Shown piece by piece: positions 28,189 through 31,096 of a stretch of 31,096 nucleotides of DNA; the stretch's first letter is position 1, and every line of letters starts with the position of its first letter. Source of the stretch: Amoebophrya sp. AT5.2 (Eukaryota; Sar; Dinophyceae; Syndiniales; Amoebophryaceae); assembly GCA_005223375.1 (NCBI GenBank), contig RXOD01004035.1, positions 1 to 31,096 of the forward strand, in the 5' to 3' direction. The notes under the pieces are model-generated. The model ran no database searches, was not told the DNA's origin, and was given only the letters and a program-made list of their open reading frames with translations. Position numbers and translations under genes: made by a program.

Positions 28189-28446
28189 CCACTGCAAAGG
28201 TGTCCAGCGCGACGACGAGCCCGAGCCTGAGAAGCTGGACGGCTGCTGGTGAACGCGGCCGTGGGAGCTGCGCCACTTGCTGCTTCACGCGCCAGCATCC
28301 CCAGCTGCCTGTAGCTTCTTTGGTCTCGTCGTCTCTACTCGGCCAAACACTTTCGGCGTGTGGAATTCGCCGGTCTCATAGAAACGGTGGACACCTTCTT
28401 GATCCACTGCAAAGGTGTCCAGCGCGACGACGAGCCCGAGACTGAG
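28189..28446. repeat. 43-bp direct duplication, 215 bp apart
   Basis: Bases 28189-28231 and 28404-28446 agree at 42 of 43 positions (starting CCACTGCAAAGGTGTCCAGC). The GC-rich copies differ in composition from the AT-rich flanks, like a captured exon fragment. + strand reading gives QRDDEPEPE and QRDDEPETE. Confidence 0.9.
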
Positions 28447-28530
28447 TTCGACATGAGCCGCAGAGGTGGTACGGGCCGCCACGTCTGATAGATATGACAG
28501 TATGACTGAGCGCTCACAGTGCACTAATTA

Positions 28531-28677
28531 ACAAACTAAATTTTATAAGGGGTCCACAGCTACAACAAACTAAATTTTATAAGGGGTCTAAGGCTACGTC
28601 TGGGTAAGGCGCGGGCCGCCCCCACCCATCCATCCATCCAAAAAAATTTTATAAGGGGACCCCTAAATTTTATAAAT
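28531..28677. repeat. Cluster of AAATTTTATAAGGGG repeats
   Basis: ACAAACTAAATTTTATAAGG is repeated identically at 28531 and 28565 (24 bases each). A third AAATTTTATAAGGGG occurs at 28644-28658, followed at once by CCCCTAAATTTTATAA, so the last part is also partly palindromic. Confidence 0.9.
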
Positions 28678-29127
28678 ATAATGATCATGATGTTCACCCT
28701 AATAAATTGATTCATAGCTGCGTCGAGCACCTGCTAAATAGTAACAGACACAGAGTGTGACTGTGAGTGAGGAAAGTATCCACTCCGTAAAGTGTGACAA
28801 AGTGCAAGTATAAGGGAGGGCACCTGGCAATCGGTAGAGTCGAAAGTGTTAAGACCGATACGGTGTCGCAGCAGAATCCGAAATCGGTAGGGAGTAGCCG
28901 CACAGGACTGCTGCCCAGCAGGTAGTGTTTCCGCTGGCTGCGGTCTACTGAGACCAAGTGAAGTGTTTGTTCTTACCTGTAACAGTGTATTGTTAGTGCT
29001 AGTGTTAGTGTTGCGCCGATGCGAGCTACTTCGAAATCTTCAGTCTAAAACTAAATTCATCTGATGTCCCGACTGGGTGATCACAGATTTGCTGCACACA
29101 TAATGATAATTCACAGCTGTTGAGAGC

Positions 29128-29170
29128 AGTACAGTCCGAGTCACAAGACCAGTACAGGCCGAGTCACAAG
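29128..29170. repeat. 23-bp tandem duplication
   Basis: AGTACAG[T/G]CCGAGTCACAAG occurs at 29128 and 29151 with one base different. Confidence 0.9.
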
Positions 29171-29443
29171 TTCGACAACGACAATAAGTTGCAGAAACGA
29201 TCGTTGTGAGGCAATAATCCGCCGCTTGTTCATTAGACGATGGCAATCCTCGACGTGGAAGATTGACAGCGGCAACAGGATTCGCCGCTGACGCTGCCAA
29301 TCTTCGATGTAATTTCTACTTCTAAATACTTCTATTAGCTACCTTTTCTAATTCTACTTCTACTACTATGACTATGTGGCAGGACCAGAAGTGGCGCTGT
29401 CAGTTCCTATGCCAGCCATGATTTTACCTGTTTTCATGTGTTC

Positions 29444-29490
29444 GCTGTGCCGGCCTGCAGGCGTTTCCGCAGGCCGCAGACCGGCACAGC
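29444..29490. ncRNA. Candidate structured RNA hairpin
   Basis: GCTGTGCCGG (29444-29453) pairs perfectly with CCGGCACAGC (29481-29490). An inner CCTGC (29454-29458) pairs with GCAGG (29469-29473), with a one-sided bulge (CCGCAGA). It lies in gene-poor sequence; RNA class unknown. Confidence 0.4.
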
Positions 29491-29611
29491 TAACAGTCTC
29501 ATCACGCACCAGCACCCACACATTTTATGCAGCCTGCTTTACAAGAACGGTACGATATGACTCACTTTCTCAACGATGCCACGAAAAATCAAGCACCGGT
29601 CTACAATCACT

Positions 29612-29778
29612 GCTCGCACCCCCTACCCTGCTATTATGTATAGCTTGTGATGCTGATGACTGACAACCCTAAACCTAATGAGCACTTCCGCAAAAGGCTC
29701 GCAGCCCCTACCCCGCTATTATATAAATATAGCTTATGATGACTGACAAACCTAATGAGCTCTTCCGCCAAAAGTTAA
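29612..29778. repeat. Tandem duplication, unit about 85 bp
   Basis: Units at 29612-29696 and 29697-29778 share GCTCGCA[C/G]CCCCTACCC, GCTATTAT, TATAGCTT, GATGACTGACAA, CCTAATGAGC and CTTCCGC, with a few small indels. Confidence 0.85.
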
Positions 29779-30147
29779 CCCTTGACTATATCCATTGATA
29801 CCGCCCGACTTGCTTTCGCCAGAGCATCCTGATCCTGATGCCCCCTTTTCTAAATTCTGATCAGAGGCGACCCGAGGCCGAGGCTGAACATCAGATAGAA
29901 GGCTGCTCCACGACCAAGGATAGTTCTTGGCTTTCGATGCTGTAAAGACCGTGATCAGGATCGATTGTTCTCGGCTTTCGCGGCATGAGAAGCAATAGCC
30001 CTTAATACCCACGCGCGGATTGCAACCGCGTTGTCGGCGCCTGCATGGAAAAATATCCTCCCGAGAGGGTTCACAGACCAGCTATGCGGACGTATCATCC
30101 ATGGATGTTGTCACATCGCTTTCAGCCAGACTGCGAACAAAATCCAC

Positions 30148-30177
30148 AAAAAACCCGCCCACGGGCGAGTTTTTTTA
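30148..30177. terminator. Hairpin resembling a bacterial intrinsic terminator
   Basis: AAAAAACCCGCCC, a short loop, GGGCGAG, then seven T. The AAAAAAC/GTTTTTT outer stem makes it look bidirectional. A second hairpin (CGCGG ... CCGCG, 30013-30029) lies upstream. In a eukaryotic genome the T run could instead stop RNA polymerase III. No gene it would terminate was identified. Confidence 0.35.
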
Positions 30178-30576
30178 GACCAGCGATGTCTAGGTCTGCA
30201 GCGGTATGTAGACTCAGACGTTCAAATCTTGCTCTGAGCGATCGACTTCGGATTGGCAACGAGCGAACAGTCCATCAAAGAGGCAGGAGCGACAGTGCCA
30301 CCGACACCCAAAGAGCGCATGATCTTGTTCGCGCGATATTGCTTCGCATCGCCGCGGCATCGTTTCGGCTCACTACTCGCATTATAGTAAAAACCTCGAA
30401 CAAATATACGAAGAGGGGTCGCTCGAGTGAAATATCCGATCAAATTGTGCGTGGTCGCGAGATTATGAGTATGATCATGAGAGTACGGGTCTGATTAATA
30501 GCCGAACACGTAGCCGTGGGCGTGGTCCGCACAATACGTTGCCGGCAGGGCAAATCGGCATAGCTACAGTCAGAGG

Positions 30577-30819
30577 ATGGCGTACTTCTGGCGGCAGAAT
30601 GAGGCCGCGCTGCAGCGGGAGGCTCCTGTCGCTGGTACAACACGACCTCCCCTGACGAACAACTTTTTTCACTATCCCGAGCAAGGTGATCAACCTCCCA
30701 ACCAGGACGACGTGCGGCCCGACGACCCGCGCTACGTGCCCGCCGAGCTCCGCAGGGACGCGCAGGCGCGGTTTTTCCACGGCCCGCGCTCCGTGAACCG
30801 GGAATCGCGGGAGAATTAA
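30577..30819 (+). CDS. Small 80-residue protein, unrecognised
   Basis: ATG at 30577 to TAA at 30817-30819. The frame is GC-rich at third positions, especially in its second half (gac gac ccg cgc tac gtg ccc gcc gag), as in the well-supported exons of the window and unlike the flanking AT-richer DNA. The protein starts MAYFWRQNEAALQREAP, has an Asn/Gln/Asp/Pro-rich middle and a basic end (FFHGPRSVNRESREN). No membrane helix or signal peptide. Short size and composition recall small accessory subunits of mitochondrial complexes, but I see no diagnostic motif. Upstream exons are possible. Confidence 0.6.
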   Translation: MAYFWRQNEAALQREAPVAGTTRPPLTNNFFHYPEQGDQPPNQDDVRPDDPRYVPAELRRDAQARFFHGPRSVNRESREN

Positions 30820-31096
30820 GCCTTCAAAAAACTCAAGACCATATGGTCCTAAGGCAGGCGTTGACCGATGGAGAATGTGTAGGATCAGTGGAGATGGGGG
30901 GGAGGGGGTGGCCGGGATTAGTCAAGTACCCCTTCCGTGGGGTTGTCTAGAGGGGTTTGGGATCTGGGAGGCAGCCTTGAGATTTGTCACAGGCTGCGAC
31001 CCGTCATATCTGAAGGCGTTTCGCTCTCTGGAAATGTCAGCCCGTCGCCGTCTTGGGCTTCTCTTTCTGGAGTGTCGCCCATCTACTGCCTGCTAG
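30820..31096. other. 3' end of window, nothing supported
   Basis: Follows the small gene's stop. An open + frame begins around 30875 and runs to the window end, but it has no domain-like content and may be intergenic or intronic. Confidence 0.4.

Larger units (their letters stand above)
26978..30576. other. Gene-poor region, 3.6 kb, with hairpins and duplications
   Basis: No protein gene on either strand is convincing: frames are short, AT-mixed and without domain-like sequence. Contents listed separately are two strong hairpins (27321-27372, 29444-29490), a polypyrimidine/CAACAG pair, a 43-bp duplication, an AAATTTTATAAGGGG repeat cluster, two tandem duplications and a bacterial-terminator-like hairpin (30148-30177). 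Some of these could be non-coding RNA genes. A minus-strand frame at 28285-28524 has some coding flavour but no start context or homologue I recognise. Confidence 0.5.

Noticed and set aside
28285..28524. Minus-strand 79-codon frame with some coding flavour (TTSAAHVELSLGLVVALDTF).
   Set aside because: It spans the 43-bp duplication, has no start or splice context, and matches nothing I recognise; kept only as a possible gene remnant.
29376..29663. Plus-strand 95-codon frame.
   Set aside because: It runs through the strong hairpin and a tandem duplication, and codon composition does not match the confirmed exons.
29664..29680. ACAACCCTAAACC, reminiscent of the plant/alveolate telomere repeat CCCTAAA.
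   Set aside because: A single unit only, inside a tandem duplication whose other copy lacks it.
30200..30235. GTTCAAATC, similar to a tRNA T-loop.
   Set aside because: The flanking bases do not form a T-stem, and no acceptor or anticodon arm can be built. No tRNA was found in the window.

Overview
The window looks like nuclear DNA of a eukaryotic protist. Genes are broken into GC-rich exons separated by AT-richer introns, many with GT...AG ends, and I see no operons, Shine-Dalgarno sites or bacterial gene families. All eight genes I can support lie on the + strand, and several introns carry MITE-like elements with inverted repeats and lack GT...AG ends. Co-oriented genes plus such introns suggest a dinoflagellate-lineage alveolate, most likely a Syndiniales parasite such as Amoebophrya, whose genomes are known for unconventional, invasive introns. 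That assignment is inference; no rRNA or other marker is in the window.

Layout: (1) 3-944, the C-terminal half of a protein kinase with a coiled-coil tail. (2) 1382-2401, a two-exon six-helix membrane protein. (3) 2832-7527, a seven-exon, about 988-residue protein with eight copies of an R-R-R-N-A-V-D-H motif and two C-terminal EF-hands. (4) 8229-10708, a multi-exon membrane protein with a DxDGDGIPD motif. (5) 11606-14332, a two-exon single-pass membrane protein. (6) 16064-24671, a 13-exon, about 1545-residue predicted surface protein with a signal sequence, PA14 modules, Thr-rich linkers, a Notch-like LNR module, a Cys-rich region and a GPI-anchor-like tail. (7) 24984-26977, a four-exon, about 464-residue soluble protein. 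(8) 30577-30819, a small 80-residue protein. The stretch 26978-30576 has no convincing protein gene but holds hairpins, tandem duplications and a bacterial-style terminator look-alike.

Exon joins were worked out by hand, asking for one continuous frame. With the joins given, genes 2, 3, 5, 6 and 7 each sum to a whole number of codons, which is good internal support. Most introns fit GT...AG. A distinct subset (at about 10.0, 12.8, 16.5, 18.9, 21.1, 23.1, 23.9 and 26.1 kb) does not. These are flanked by short direct repeats (4-7 bp) of which one copy remains after splicing, and they carry terminal or subterminal inverted repeats in two recognisable sequence families. This reads as a cut-and-paste-like element spreading as introns (introners), and it is the most notable system in the window.

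The genes do not form an obvious pathway. Four of the eight encode membrane or surface proteins, which fits a parasite but is not evidence of a shared function.
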